Source: DAINPP01 sp963667315
Lineage (GTDB): Bacteria; Thermotogota; Thermotogae; MWEM01
DNA length: 64,000 nucleotides
Assembly (NCBI GenBank): GCA_963667315.1
Contig: OY763325.1
Coordinates: 3,844,001 to 3,908,000 of the forward strand
Direction: 5' to 3'
In this document: positions 40,755 to 49,214 of the stretch, in pieces
Layout: the number at the start of each line of letters is the position of its first letter
Position numbering within the stretch: the stretch's first letter is position 1
The notes under the pieces: generated by a model
Seen by the model: the letters and a program-made list of their open reading frames with translations, nothing else
Told to the model about the DNA's origin: nothing
Database searches by the model: none
Position numbers and translations under genes: made by a program

Positions 40755-41762
40755 ATGCCAACACTGAGAGAAATTTCAAAAAAAACAGGAATATCAATCG
40801 CGACTTTTTCAAGGGTTCTTAACGGAAGTTCAAGTGTTTCTCCGGATATGAAGAAAAAAGTTTTAAGAGCACTAAATGACTTCGATTATCACAGGTCATC
40901 GATGGTGGATAAACGAATCAAAAAGCTCGTTGGCATTATTGTTCCGAATCTAAGAGGTTATCATTACCCTGAATTGACAATGGGGATTGAAGATGCCCTT
41001 CTGAAAAATAATTATGAGTTTTTTCTTGCCACAACCAAGCAGAAACTCTCGAAAGAGATAGATATCATCTCCGAACTTTATCAGAGGAAGGCGGATGGAA
41101 TTGTGGTCTGTTCGTCCAAGGAAGATGATGATGAGATTAAACACCTTTTGAATTCATCGGTACCGGTTGTTGGTGTCGACAGGAAAGACAGCGAGATTCG
41201 AATTGACTCTATCACGATTGATAATTACAGTTCAGCGATGATGGCGGCAAATTATCTATACGAAAAGGGACATCGAAAGATATTATTCTCAGAAGGTGAT
41301 GAAAATGTTTATGCTTCAAGATTGAGAAAATCTGCCTTCCAGCATTTCAGTGATGATCATCCGGATTTTAAGGTCCATTATGAACCGGGGGCTTTTGAGC
41401 CTGAAAATGGATTTAATGCCGTAAAAGAAGCGGTGAGAAAAGGATTTGACTTTACGGCAGTCTTTTTCCTGAATGATTGGATGGCTTGCGGAGGGTATCG
41501 TGCTTTACATGAATGTGGACTGAGAATACCGGAAGATGTTTCCGTTATGGGATTTGACAATGCCCCGCTTAGTCAGTATCTTGTGCCATCTCTGACAACC
41601 ATTCATCAACCGAGATTTGACATGGGGTTCAGCGCAGGACAACTGTTGGTTAATCGAATTGAAGGAAAGGAAAAAAGCAAGGTAAAGAGAAAAATTATGT
41701 TGAACACGCATATTGTGGAAAGAGAATCCGTCAAGAATATAAACAACAACGACAGCGAATAG
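40755..41762 (+). CDS. LacI-family transcriptional regulator of the mannoside locus
   Basis: The 335-residue protein has a LacI HTH (PTLREISKKTGISIATFSRVLNGSSSVSPDMKKKV), hinge helix region and a periplasmic-binding-protein core from GIIVPNLRGYHYPEL to ESVKN. It follows the Opp/Dpp transporter genes directly and probably represses them and beta-mannosidase through the TGTAAC-RT-GTTTCA palindromes. Its closest relative in the window is the LacI protein at 49862-50851, with near-identical recognition-helix surroundings and long shared stretches such as ELYxRKADGIV and VPVVGVDRKDSEI. AGAAGGTG precedes the ATG. Confidence 0.93.
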   Translation: MPTLREISKKTGISIATFSRVLNGSSSVSPDMKKKVLRALNDFDYHRSSMVDKRIKKLVGIIVPNLRGYHYPELTMGIEDALLKNNYEFFLATTKQKLSKEIDIISELYQRKADGIVVCSSKEDDDEIKHLLNSSVPVVGVDRKDSEIRIDSITIDNYSSAMMAANYLYEKGHRKILFSEGDENVYASRLRKSAFQHFSDDHPDFKVHYEPGAFEPENGFNAVKEAVRKGFDFTAVFFLNDWMACGGYRALHECGLRIPEDVSVMGFDNAPLSQYLVPSLTTIHQPRFDMGFSAGQLLVNRIEGKEKSKVKRKIMLNTHIVERESVKNINNNDSE

Positions 41763-41779
41763 CAAAGTAACACCTTCCG

Positions 41780-41839
41780 AAAGTGATAAAAGAAAAGAGA
41801 GATGGTCATATGATCATCTCTCTTTTCTTTTATCACTTT
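41780..41839. repeat. Very long perfect inverted repeat (25-bp arms)
   Basis: The arm at 41780-41804 (AAAGTGATAAAAG then AAAAGAGAGATG) is exactly complementary to 41815-41839, with a ten-base centre that pairs further (TCA with TGA). The purine-rich left arm and T-rich right arm could make a terminator for the LacI gene, but 25 perfect base pairs are far more than needed. Nothing similar occurs elsewhere in the window. Confidence 0.9.
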
Positions 41840-41910
41840 AAAGCGTTGCTTTCATTCAGATGTTATCAACTGAGATTTTGTTTATCTGATGCGAGTACCT
41901 TTTATGAAAG

Positions 41911-41919
41911 TGATATAAT
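41911..41919 (+). promoter_or_regulatory. Extended -10 promoter of the phosphotransferase gene
   Basis: TGATATAATG gives the extended -10 form TGN-TATAAT (41911-41919). No good -35 is present at the usual distance, in keeping with an extended -10 promoter. The 41840-42007 gap shows nothing else. Confidence 0.5.
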
Positions 41920-42007
41920 GTACTGCGTTTTATGAAATTTATCGATTACCTCCCTTTATCGTGTTGGTTGATAGAGAGAGGTTTTCAAGTAAAGAAGAGG
42001 TGCAATC

Positions 42008-42955
42008 GTGGAAAGAATGGAACTATTGAAAAAAGTGGCGGAGAAGGCAATGGAACGCTATGATATGAAATATGCCGAGCTGGATTTTCTCGTAGAAGAA
42101 ACCAATGTTCATTTTAAAATCAAAACGGACGAAGGGGAATTATTTGCATTAAAGATCTTCCAGGAGGAATCAAGTGACCTTAACGATAATAAGGCTGAAG
42201 TCTATTTTCTGAGTTGTCTGAAGAATATTGAGACCCCCGCTGTTGTGATGAACAAAGAAGGCGAAGGGATAACCATTGTGGAATCTGAATGGACTGAAAG
42301 GCCGAAAAGAATAGCCGTCTATTCGTGGATGGACGGGGAAGACCTTGATGGAAAAGAAACCCCCGAGAACTTCAGGAAACTGGGGAAACTTGCTGCTCAG
42401 CTTCATTCTCAGACCATCGAACTCGACATACCTGAATATATCACGCCAAAAAGATGGGATAAGGTATTCTATTATCCGGATGAGAAAGCCGTATACCATG
42501 AAGAAAAATATCAGAAATATCTTACGAATGAAACCGTTGAGGTGATGGATAAAGTCATTCCAATATTGAATCGGAGATTGAGCGAACTGTATGAGGGAAA
42601 GAAACCGCAGCTGATACATGCTGATCTCAACCCGTGGAACGTTAAAGTTCATGAGGACCGCCTCAGAGTCCTTGATTTTGAAGAAGCCATGTATGGCTTA
42701 CCCGTCCATGATCTGGCGATTATGCTCTTTTATTACAGAAATGACAAAAATTTCGATTATGAAGAAGTTAAGGCATCCGTTATCAAAGGGTACAATGAAG
42801 TTTACCCTGAAGTGAGATTCGAAGATGATACTCTTGAGATGCTGATGATTGCAAGAAGGGTGAATTTTCTGAACTATTGTCTTTATCTCGACGATGCACC
42901 GGAGGATTATGTCAAACGCTGCACGGCAATCATCAAAGAATATCTGGACGCATAA
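42008..42955 (+). CDS. Aminoglycoside phosphotransferase-fold kinase
   Basis: The 315-residue protein has the APH/choline-kinase fold: FALKIFQEE near 45 with the nucleotide-binding lysine, the catalytic loop LIHADLNPWNVKV near 200 and the metal-binding DFEEAMYG near 220. It looks like the SrkA/YihE or HSK-type small-molecule or protein kinases and probably phosphorylates a hydroxyl group on a metabolite. There is no sign that it is a resistance gene. GTG 42008 follows AGAGGTG. It is alone between the LacI gene and a converging nitroreductase gene. Confidence 0.82.
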   Translation: MERMELLKKVAEKAMERYDMKYAELDFLVEETNVHFKIKTDEGELFALKIFQEESSDLNDNKAEVYFLSCLKNIETPAVVMNKEGEGITIVESEWTERPKRIAVYSWMDGEDLDGKETPENFRKLGKLAAQLHSQTIELDIPEYITPKRWDKVFYYPDEKAVYHEEKYQKYLTNETVEVMDKVIPILNRRLSELYEGKKPQLIHADLNPWNVKVHEDRLRVLDFEEAMYGLPVHDLAIMLFYYRNDKNFDYEEVKASVIKGYNEVYPEVRFEDDTLEMLMIARRVNFLNYCLYLDDAPEDYVKRCTAIIKEYLDA

Positions 42956-42990
42956 TAATAAAAAGGGTCACACAGTTACATGTGACCCTT
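42953..42990 (-). terminator. Minus-strand terminator for the nitroreductase gene
   Basis: AAGGGTCACA (42963-42972) pairs with TGTGACCCTT (42981-42990). On the minus strand it is followed by TTTTTATTATTAT, so it ends transcripts arriving from the nitroreductase side, about 130 bp after that gene. The interval 42991-43119 shows nothing else. Confidence 0.75.
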
Positions 42991-43119
42991 AAATGCATGT
43001 GTATCTACAGGGTATTCAACTCGATTGCTTATGGTCAACTGCTTTCACTTTAAGATAGTCTGAAAAAAGTCAAGTGTCGCATGATACTTTCGAGATTAAG
43101 TTATTTGCTGTTCCCTGTT

Positions 43120-43851
43120 TTATTCCCCTTTAAATTCATCCAGATACTGATTCACCGAACGATTCATCTCTTTTGAAAAGTCTGAATTGTATTTCCTGTC
43201 ACAGAAGGCATTCATCCATTCTTCAAAGGTTCTGTTACCGATTTTGTCGTCGAACATATCGCGAAGCTGAGTTCCGTTTAATGGGTGATAACCATTTTTG
43301 TGTACGATATATTTCATATCGACTCTTCGCGGCTTTTGACGTTCCAACTGCTGTTGGGTTGGATATCCGAATACCAGCATTGCTGCCGGGAATAACCATT
43401 TGGGAAGTTTGAGCATTTGTTTATGTTCTTCATAATTTTCCATGATATCGCCTATATAACATGAACCGATACCGAGACTCTCGGCTGCCGTCACTGCATT
43501 TTGAGCGGCTATATTGGCATCGCTGACCGCAAGTATGATATCTCCGGCACCTGGATCTCTGGGGCTTGCTCCGGCTTCAACGAAGGCATCATACCATTTC
43601 TTGACATCGGCACAGAAAATGAGGACCATTGGGGCACTGGCTATAAATGGTTGATTATCACAGCTTAGAGCCAATTTGTCTTTCAATGTTTGATCGGTTA
43701 TATCCAGTATCGTATACAGTTGCTGATTGCCCGCTGTTGGAGCCGCAGTTGCTGCTGTGAGAATTGCGTTTTTAATCTCTTCCGGGATGTGCTTTTCTTC
43801 AAAAACTCTGACTGATTTTCGTCGTAACAGACTTTCGATGATTGTGTTCAT
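43120..43851 (-). CDS. Nitroreductase-family flavoprotein
   Basis: The 243-residue protein begins IIESLLRRKSVRVFEEKHIPEEIKNAIL, the FMN-binding opening of the nitroreductase family, with APTAGNQQ near 38 and the SLGIGSCYIGDI segment near 125. The LVFGYP strand and following basic stretch match the NfsA/FRP subgroup, which use NADPH and FMN for two-electron reduction of nitro compounds or quinones. It lies 27 bp after two Nudix genes on the same strand, so it is probably their operon partner. Confidence 0.9.
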   Translation of the reverse strand: MNTIIESLLRRKSVRVFEEKHIPEEIKNAILTAATAAPTAGNQQLYTILDITDQTLKDKLALSCDNQPFIASAPMVLIFCADVKKWYDAFVEAGASPRDPGAGDIILAVSDANIAAQNAVTAAESLGIGSCYIGDIMENYEEHKQMLKLPKWLFPAAMLVFGYPTQQQLERQKPRRVDMKYIVHKNGYHPLNGTQLRDMFDDKIGNRTFEEWMNAFCDRKYNSDFSKEMNRSVNQYLDEFKGE

Positions 43852-43878
43852 ATTGATTTCCCCCTTTATAAATCTTCT

Positions 43879-44367
43879 CTATCTGCTTATCAGCTTGTCT
43901 TCGACTTGTTTTTTGAGATAGATACCGATCTCATCATTTTCTTCCCAGAAAGAGTCTTCGTGAACGATTTCAGGGAAGACAAGAATCTCTTTCAACTGAT
44001 CTCTGGTCAACCAGGCGGCTTCCTTGATGAAATGTTCATCTTCTCCTTTTCCGTGGATATTCTCAATCGTTGTTTCTCCACGGACATATTCAGCTTCAAC
44101 AAAGAGTTCGAGATGGAGAATATCTCTGGATACTTCATGGAATTCGCGGATGTATTTTATTTTTCCGGTCGTTTGGATTGTTATACCCGCTTCTTCAAAG
44201 GTCTCTCTTTCAGCCGTTTGAAAAAGGTCACGATCTTCAATTTCCAAACCGCCACCGGGTGGTACCCACCATTCTCTTTTTGTTTCCGGATGAACATGTT
44301 TGATCACTAATAATGATTTTCTGTCTTTTGAAAAGACCAGTGCTGCCGCTCTAACTCGATGCCGCAT
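43879..44367 (-). CDS. Nudix hydrolase (second of a tandem pair)
   Basis: The 162-residue protein has a Nudix box at about residues 38-62, from PPGGGLEIED to AERETFEEAGI. The REUxEExGU core is intact, but two extra residues lie between the glycines and this core compared with the standard spacing. It would hydrolyse a nucleoside diphosphate derivative with Mg2+; the substrate is unknown. Its ATG overlaps the stop of the upstream Nudix gene by one base (TAATG), so the pair is translationally coupled. The two proteins are clearly paralogous, sharing DLFQTAERETFEE. Confidence 0.9.
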   Translation of the reverse strand: MRHRVRAAALVFSKDRKSLLVIKHVHPETKREWWVPPGGGLEIEDRDLFQTAERETFEEAGITIQTTGKIKYIREFHEVSRDILHLELFVEAEYVRGETTIENIHGKGEDEHFIKEAAWLTRDQLKEILVFPEIVHEDSFWEENDEIGIYLKKQVEDKLISR

Positions 44368-44873
44368 TATTTTAATTCCTCCTTTAAAACAGTGTGATGA
44401 AAATAATAACCACTTGATTTCCCCTTATACTCTATCCCGTCCTTTGTGCTATGCCAAAATTCATCTGTATGGATGAATTCCGGAAAGACTATTAGTTCTG
44501 CTGTTTTTTGTCGAGAAATCCAAGCAGCTTTTTTTATCGCTTTTTCATCGCCACCTTTTCCAATCAGATTTCTGTTATGAGGAGTCCCCGATATATAATC
44601 TGCTTTGACAAAAATCTGAATATGAAAGAGAGCTCTATCCCCTTCATAATATTCACTGATATACTGAATCCTGTTATGGGTTTTAATCGTTATACCTGTT
44701 TCTTCAAACGTTTCACGTTCAGCTGTTTGAAAAAGATTGTCATCTTCTCTCTCAACACCGCCACCGGGTAATGACCACCAGCTGTATTGTGACTCGGGGG
44801 TGTCCGCTTTGATGAGTAATAGCTCATTTTTGTCGTTAAAAACGATTGCACAGACTCTTATTCTATGTTTCAT
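44367..44873 (-). CDS. Nudix hydrolase (first of a tandem pair)
   Basis: This 168-residue protein has the Nudix box from LPGGGVERED to AERETFEETGI near residues 36-60, with the same two-residue insertion as its neighbour. Both proteins share an N-terminus of the form MxHRxRxxAxVF and a C-terminal segment with VFPEFxHxDxFW, so they arose by tandem duplication. Substrate is unknown. It lies 46 bp after the UPF0280 gene and may be part of the homocysteine operon or start a new unit. Confidence 0.9.
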   Translation of the reverse strand: MKHRIRVCAIVFNDKNELLLIKADTPESQYSWWSLPGGGVEREDDNLFQTAERETFEETGITIKTHNRIQYISEYYEGDRALFHIQIFVKADYISGTPHNRNLIGKGGDEKAIKKAAWISRQKTAELIVFPEFIHTDEFWHSTKDGIEYKGKSSGYYFHHTVLKEELK

Positions 44874-44919
44874 TTTTCTATAATCATAACTTCTTCACCA
44901 GCATTCATTTTCTCCTTTA

Positions 44920-45633
44920 TTACTTAATAAATTCAAGTTCATATTGCCCCTTATACCAGATTTTTTCACCTGCAACAATGAGGACATAATCAAGAAAATC
45001 GTATGTTTCTACTAGATAGGAATTATCTCTTCCTTTTACAACCCTGTTGGCAATAGCTGTTGCAAAGGCATCTGCCCTTGTGGCATTTTCAGCACCGACA
45101 CTGACGAGATCAGCTTGGCCCAGACTTAAGGAATGTCCGATTTTTCCTGACGATGCGACGCCATGTCTTCCGGATGGAATGGTCATCTTTATCTTTGTTT
45201 TAAAATCTGGCGATCCCGGGAAGACGATTAGCGACAATTCTTCCGTGGCATCTATGGAGATATCGCCACCATTTTCGCAGAAACAACTCTTATACTGTTT
45301 TTTTAAAAGGGATGTTATCTCATCCGAGAACATCCCCGCTACTGCTGCCATCGGACCAACATTCGCTTCTTTGGTGAATCGTATCATATTTTCAATATAT
45401 TTTGTATTACCTGTGATGTTTAAAGGTTTCAGACTGGTTTTAAAATCAGGGAGTATTTTTATTTGTCTTTCAAGTTCATCATAAAGCCTTTTAAGCTTTT
45501 TGTCTATCAGAAGTTTTATTTCATCAATATTCTCAGAAAACAAAGACTGATCTGTTCCGATGAACAGGTCAGTCTGCTTGTAATTGCGTTTAAAGGTTTC
45601 AAATTGACTGTTGATGTATTTGTGATAAAACAT
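44920..45633 (-). CDS. UPF0280 family protein (COG2122, ApbE-like fold)
   Basis: The 237-residue protein has the family landmarks in order: GPMAAVAGMFSDEI near 93, CENGGDISI near 118, SGKIGHSLSLGQADLVSV near 163 and RADAFATAIANRV near 185, resembling the flavin-transferase ApbE fold. In methanogens and other anaerobes this family co-occurs with DUF39 proteins and has been linked genetically to homocysteine synthesis from aspartate semialdehyde and sulfide. Here it begins two bases after the DUF39 stop, exactly that context. Its precise step is not established; I infer a role in sulfur or persulfide handling. Confidence 0.88.
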   Translation of the reverse strand: MFYHKYINSQFETFKRNYKQTDLFIGTDQSLFSENIDEIKLLIDKKLKRLYDELERQIKILPDFKTSLKPLNITGNTKYIENMIRFTKEANVGPMAAVAGMFSDEITSLLKKQYKSCFCENGGDISIDATEELSLIVFPGSPDFKTKIKMTIPSGRHGVASSGKIGHSLSLGQADLVSVGAENATRADAFATAIANRVVKGRDNSYLVETYDFLDYVLIVAGEKIWYKGQYELEFIK

Positions 45634-45635
45634 CT

Positions 45636-46766
45636 TTATTCAATGGGAGTACATTTACCAAAGACGGGTAATTTCCTGACAGGTTCGGTTATAACGAAGC
45701 TACCGTCAAGAACTTTGGCTTTCAGTGTTTCCATAACGGAATAGGATTCATTGATTCGCGACATGGTTCTGGTCAAAGCTCTCTTGCCGTTTACATAAAC
45801 CTCATTATTTATCAGTTCATCGTAATTTACCCTTGAAACTGTTTTTCCCGTCGCATAATCATGAACATTGGTGATGATATCCCTGTTTCGTATCGTCAAC
45901 GCCTTTGCGACATCGCTGTTTATAACGGGAATTGCCATACCGATAGAGAGGTAAATACTGACACCGTAACCGGGAATATAGATCGGGGAAATCAGTCTGG
46001 GGTCAACACTCCGCATCTCTGCCGTTATCGCAAGTGTTGCGGAAGGTCCTATCGGAAGATTGGTTTTGTCATCCCTTTCAACGTCCATGTTGAATTGAGT
46101 CCCTTCCCAGCTGATGAAACCTTCACCACCACAGAAAAAGATTTTTGTTCCGACACCTATTGTTTCAAGGAGCGGGTCGTTTATGAGAGGCGAAATCTCA
46201 CCTGAACCGGCATAATGAATCGTTTGTCCATTTGGCTGAAGGATTCCCATATACGTTCTCAGTTCTTTTTCGGATGAATTGTAAGCAGCATTGTAATTCT
46301 GATAGCAGTTTCTCGGGTTGTAAAAATACGCCTGATTCAGATCTTCGAGTGTGATACTCTTTCTGAATTCGGTTTTGGGATAGCAGTCCGTCGGCTTTCC
46401 GAATGCCTGGAACTCCACCTTTTCACCATCCAGGAGCTTCTTGATGACATGTGCTCCGCCAAATCTACTGTCTTCCCTGCTTTCCTGGGTTACACCGAGA
46501 TAAATATCTGCGGTTGCTATTCCACCGTAAGCCTCTACACCATCCAATGTTACCTTTTGCATCTTCATATGTGGTGATGTGTGACCTGGATTGATAAAAA
46601 CACCCGATGAACACATCGGTGAGAAAGTAGCCGTCGTTACGACATCGACCTTTTCCGCCAGTGTCTTGGTTCCTTCCTCTTCGGCGAGTAATTTCGCCTC
46701 CGTAGCGGTCAGGACGATTGCCTTCCCCTCTTTTATCTTTTTATTTATTTCGTTGATTGTTTTCAT
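45636..46766 (-). CDS. Homocysteine biosynthesis protein, DUF39/COG1900 (aspartate semialdehyde sulfurtransferase)
   Basis: The 376-residue protein is full length for DUF39. It contains the conserved cysteines in SPMCSSGVFINPGH (Cys52) and KPTDCYPKTE (Cys128), which match the two functionally important cysteines of the methanogen protein, plus NPRNCYQNYN and FFCGGEGFISWEGTQ. The family inserts sulfur into aspartate semialdehyde to give homocysteine, replacing the homoserine route. Its start codon lies inside the end of the aspartokinase gene, behind AAGGAG. The C-terminal CBS pair and the ferredoxin/NIL partner found in some genomes are absent here, so a reductant must come from elsewhere. 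Confidence 0.9.
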   Translation of the reverse strand: MKTINEINKKIKEGKAIVLTATEAKLLAEEEGTKTLAEKVDVVTTATFSPMCSSGVFINPGHTSPHMKMQKVTLDGVEAYGGIATADIYLGVTQESREDSRFGGAHVIKKLLDGEKVEFQAFGKPTDCYPKTEFRKSITLEDLNQAYFYNPRNCYQNYNAAYNSSEKELRTYMGILQPNGQTIHYAGSGEISPLINDPLLETIGVGTKIFFCGGEGFISWEGTQFNMDVERDDKTNLPIGPSATLAITAEMRSVDPRLISPIYIPGYGVSIYLSIGMAIPVINSDVAKALTIRNRDIITNVHDYATGKTVSRVNYDELINNEVYVNGKRALTRTMSRINESYSVMETLKAKVLDGSFVITEPVRKLPVFGKCTPIE

Positions 46767-48126
46767 TGAAGAACTCCTTATGAATAGATTTTACCGCACG
46801 GTCTCTTTCGGAAGAGGTAACGATGAAATAACTGGCGACTTCAGAAATGCCAATCGAAACCATATTGACGTTGATATTTTCTCTTGAAAGGGCGTTAAAT
46901 AATTTTGCGGCAATACCGGGGGTTTCATTTATACCGTCTCCGACGATGGCGACAAGTGATACATCATCTACGATGTTGACCTCTTCAACCCCCATGATCT
47001 TTAAATGATGCATGACGGAATAGGCTCTGTACAGATCATCTGCCGAGAGCAGGATGCTGATGATGGTCTGAGATGTCAGAACGGATTTAATGTTGATTCC
47101 CTCTATCTTCATGGCATTCGTTGCGTCAGCAAGGATACCGGGTTTAACGCCAACTCCTGGTCCCTTTAATTGCAGGATACCAAAATTATCCGTATGAGAG
47201 ACACTTTTGACGACATATTTTGTCCTGATGGAGTTTGCCGTGATGACGGTTACCGGTTTCACCGTCTCAAGATCCCCGTCGATGTTAAAAAGATTCAATG
47301 GAATGTTATTTTCCATAAGGGGTTCAAAGGCTCTGGGGTGAATTATTTTTGCTCCAAAATACGAAAGTTCAGCTGCTTCCAGATACGACATCTTTTTGAT
47401 ACTCCAGGCATCTTCTACTACCCTGGGATCAGCACTTAAAAATCCTTCCACATCTTTCCAGAGATCCAGAGATGTTGCTTTCACACAGCCGGCAATAGCC
47501 GCTGCGGAATAATCACTGCCGCCCCTTCCGAAAAGATTTATCTTACCGGTTTCCGAGATACCGTAAAAACCCGGAACGATATAGACTTTCTCTTCCTTAA
47601 AATAATCGCATACACACTTTGAACTTTTTTTGAAGTTGACAGTGGCGTTTCCGAATTCCCCGTCCGTTATCAGACCCATAGCTTCAGGCGTTGCTTCCTG
47701 ACAGTCTATTCCGAGTTTTTTCAGGATAATCGCCAGTGTGTAGGCTGAAAGCCTTTCACCGTAGCTGAGAACCGTATCTCTGACAAAATCAGGGGCTTCT
47801 CCGATATAATGGATACCGAGGAGGAATCTTTTCATCTCTTCGATTCGCCTCTCCAATTCTTCAAATGCGGTTCGTTTTTCAGCTTCATCAGACAGATAAT
47901 CTGACAGCATATCCCTGTGAGCCTTGTAAAGTTGATTTTTTAGTAATTCAATGGAATCATAATCTCTATGAGCATGCTCGATTGTAGAGATAATCGTGTT
48001 GGTTACACCGTAAAGTGCCGAGATAACAACGATAAGCGGTCTGTCATATTGACCGATGACCTTCACCAATTTTGAGATATCCTCTCTTTTTTTCAGGTTT
48101 GAGCCACCGAATTTTACCACTCTCAT
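46741..48126 (-). CDS. Aspartokinase
   Basis: The 461-residue enzyme has KFGGSNL at the N-terminus, LSYGERLSAYTLA near 125, FGRGGSDYSAAAIAG near 205, and WKDVEGFLSADPRVV near 228, followed by two ACT domains (GVGVKPGILADATNAM and NETPGIAAKLFNALSRENINV), so it is a monofunctional, allosterically regulated aspartokinase. It makes aspartyl phosphate, the precursor of aspartate semialdehyde. Overlap with the DUF39 gene by 26 bp suggests that the product flux goes to homocysteine and methionine, although lysine and threonine could also draw from it. No semialdehyde dehydrogenase is seen in the window. Confidence 0.94.
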   Translation of the reverse strand: MRVVKFGGSNLKKREDISKLVKVIGQYDRPLIVVISALYGVTNTIISTIEHAHRDYDSIELLKNQLYKAHRDMLSDYLSDEAEKRTAFEELERRIEEMKRFLLGIHYIGEAPDFVRDTVLSYGERLSAYTLAIILKKLGIDCQEATPEAMGLITDGEFGNATVNFKKSSKCVCDYFKEEKVYIVPGFYGISETGKINLFGRGGSDYSAAAIAGCVKATSLDLWKDVEGFLSADPRVVEDAWSIKKMSYLEAAELSYFGAKIIHPRAFEPLMENNIPLNLFNIDGDLETVKPVTVITANSIRTKYVVKSVSHTDNFGILQLKGPGVGVKPGILADATNAMKIEGINIKSVLTSQTIISILLSADDLYRAYSVMHHLKIMGVEEVNIVDDVSLVAIVGDGINETPGIAAKLFNALSRENINVNMVSIGISEVASYFIVTSSERDRAVKSIHKEFFNENNQRNK

Positions 48127-48156
48127 ATGAATCCCTCCTCTCTTTAATTTTTTATT

Positions 48157-48981
48157 TTAAAAACCCATCAGGTAAAGGATGATTGCCTGTTGAACAATCA
48201 GCAGGTTTTCCTTGAAAGGATAACCCACAAAATAATCACTTGAAATGACGTCAGCTGAAACCTCAAGTCCCCTTGTAAAAGGAGGACAGGGATTTAAGTG
48301 TGCATTATCATTTGCAAGATGCATCAGTCTTTTATTAATCTGATACGATTTGAAGTTATCTTGATCTTTAGCAGGTATTGAATCGGTTAAGATTATATCT
48401 TTGCCGCATATGGCTTCTTCTATATCGTTGATGACCGTTATTCCATCGATTTCATAACCGGGAGGACAGCATTGAACCAGATCAAATCCTAAAAGCTTTG
48501 ACGCCACTTTCCAGGATTCGCCGATATTTCCCGAAGCTCCGACGAAAAGATACTGATCATTCAGATAATCCCTTCGTATTTTTGAAAGAGAATAAAGATC
48601 AGAGAGAATCTCACACGGGTGATTGTGTGATGTCATAGCGTTGATGACAGGGTTTTTACTGTATAAGGCAAAATCCTGGATCTTTTCTATGTCTTTGTGT
48701 CTTACGATAACGGCATCGGACCAGTTATCCAGATAACCCGCAACATCCTGCACAGCCTCTTTTTTATCCAGTGTACTACTGGGGAATAAGATTCCCTGTG
48801 CTCCCAGTTGATGAATTCCTTTTTCGAAGGTTACTCGGGTTCGTATACTGCTTTCCGGGAAAAACATGACGATGGTTTTCTCCTTCAGAGGTTTGATGTG
48901 TTCTTTTATATGGTCTGCAATCTTGAAAATATCCGCTATAGCCTGTACCGTTAGATCAGAAATACTGATTAAATCTTTCAC
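48157..48981 (-). CDS. Divergent transcarbamylase, ornithine carbamoyltransferase-like
   Basis: The 274-residue protein has the aspartate/ornithine transcarbamylase fold. The carbamoyl-phosphate loop reads FFPESSIRTRVTFEKG (usual SxRTR), the second phosphate motif HNHPCEILSDLYSL (usual HPCQ) and the C-terminal region HLNPCPPFTRGLE (usual HCLP). These substitutions leave the carbamoyl-phosphate site recognisable and the amino-acid site altered, so the second substrate may not be ornithine. GTG 48981 follows GAGGTGA; an upstream TTG at 49029 lacks a site. It is the first gene of the operon with aspartokinase, DUF39 and UPF0280, and no other arginine genes are near. Confidence 0.8.
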   Translation of the reverse strand: MKDLISISDLTVQAIADIFKIADHIKEHIKPLKEKTIVMFFPESSIRTRVTFEKGIHQLGAQGILFPSSTLDKKEAVQDVAGYLDNWSDAVIVRHKDIEKIQDFALYSKNPVINAMTSHNHPCEILSDLYSLSKIRRDYLNDQYLFVGASGNIGESWKVASKLLGFDLVQCCPPGYEIDGITVINDIEEAICGKDIILTDSIPAKDQDNFKSYQINKRLMHLANDNAHLNPCPPFTRGLEVSADVISSDYFVGYPFKENLLIVQQAIILYLMGF

Positions 48982-49109
48982 AACTTCACCTCGCAATAAA
49001 TTAGAAAAATGGATTCCCTGAGTAAACAAAAACGATTATAACATTAATTATATAAATTTAATCATTCAATATTAAGGGTTTTTGAATTATTATTGGTACA
49101 TATTTTTAA

Positions 49110-49138
49110 TTGTTTTTTTGTGCCTGTTATGATAAAAT
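49110..49138 (+). promoter_or_regulatory. Probable promoter of the acetate transporter gene
   Basis: TTGTTT (49110-49115) and TAAAAT (49133-49138) are 17 bp apart. The leader of about 70 bases contains no other clear element. Confidence 0.5.
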
Positions 49139-49214
49139 ACCTCGGCTTTAATACGTTGAAACGCTAATATAAAGCGAATTTTTACTCTTATTAATAAATA
49201 TCAGGAGGATTTTT

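Noticed and set aside
42008..42955. Aminoglycoside resistance gene
   Set aside because: It has only the general kinase-fold motifs; nothing indicates drug specificity or a mobile context.
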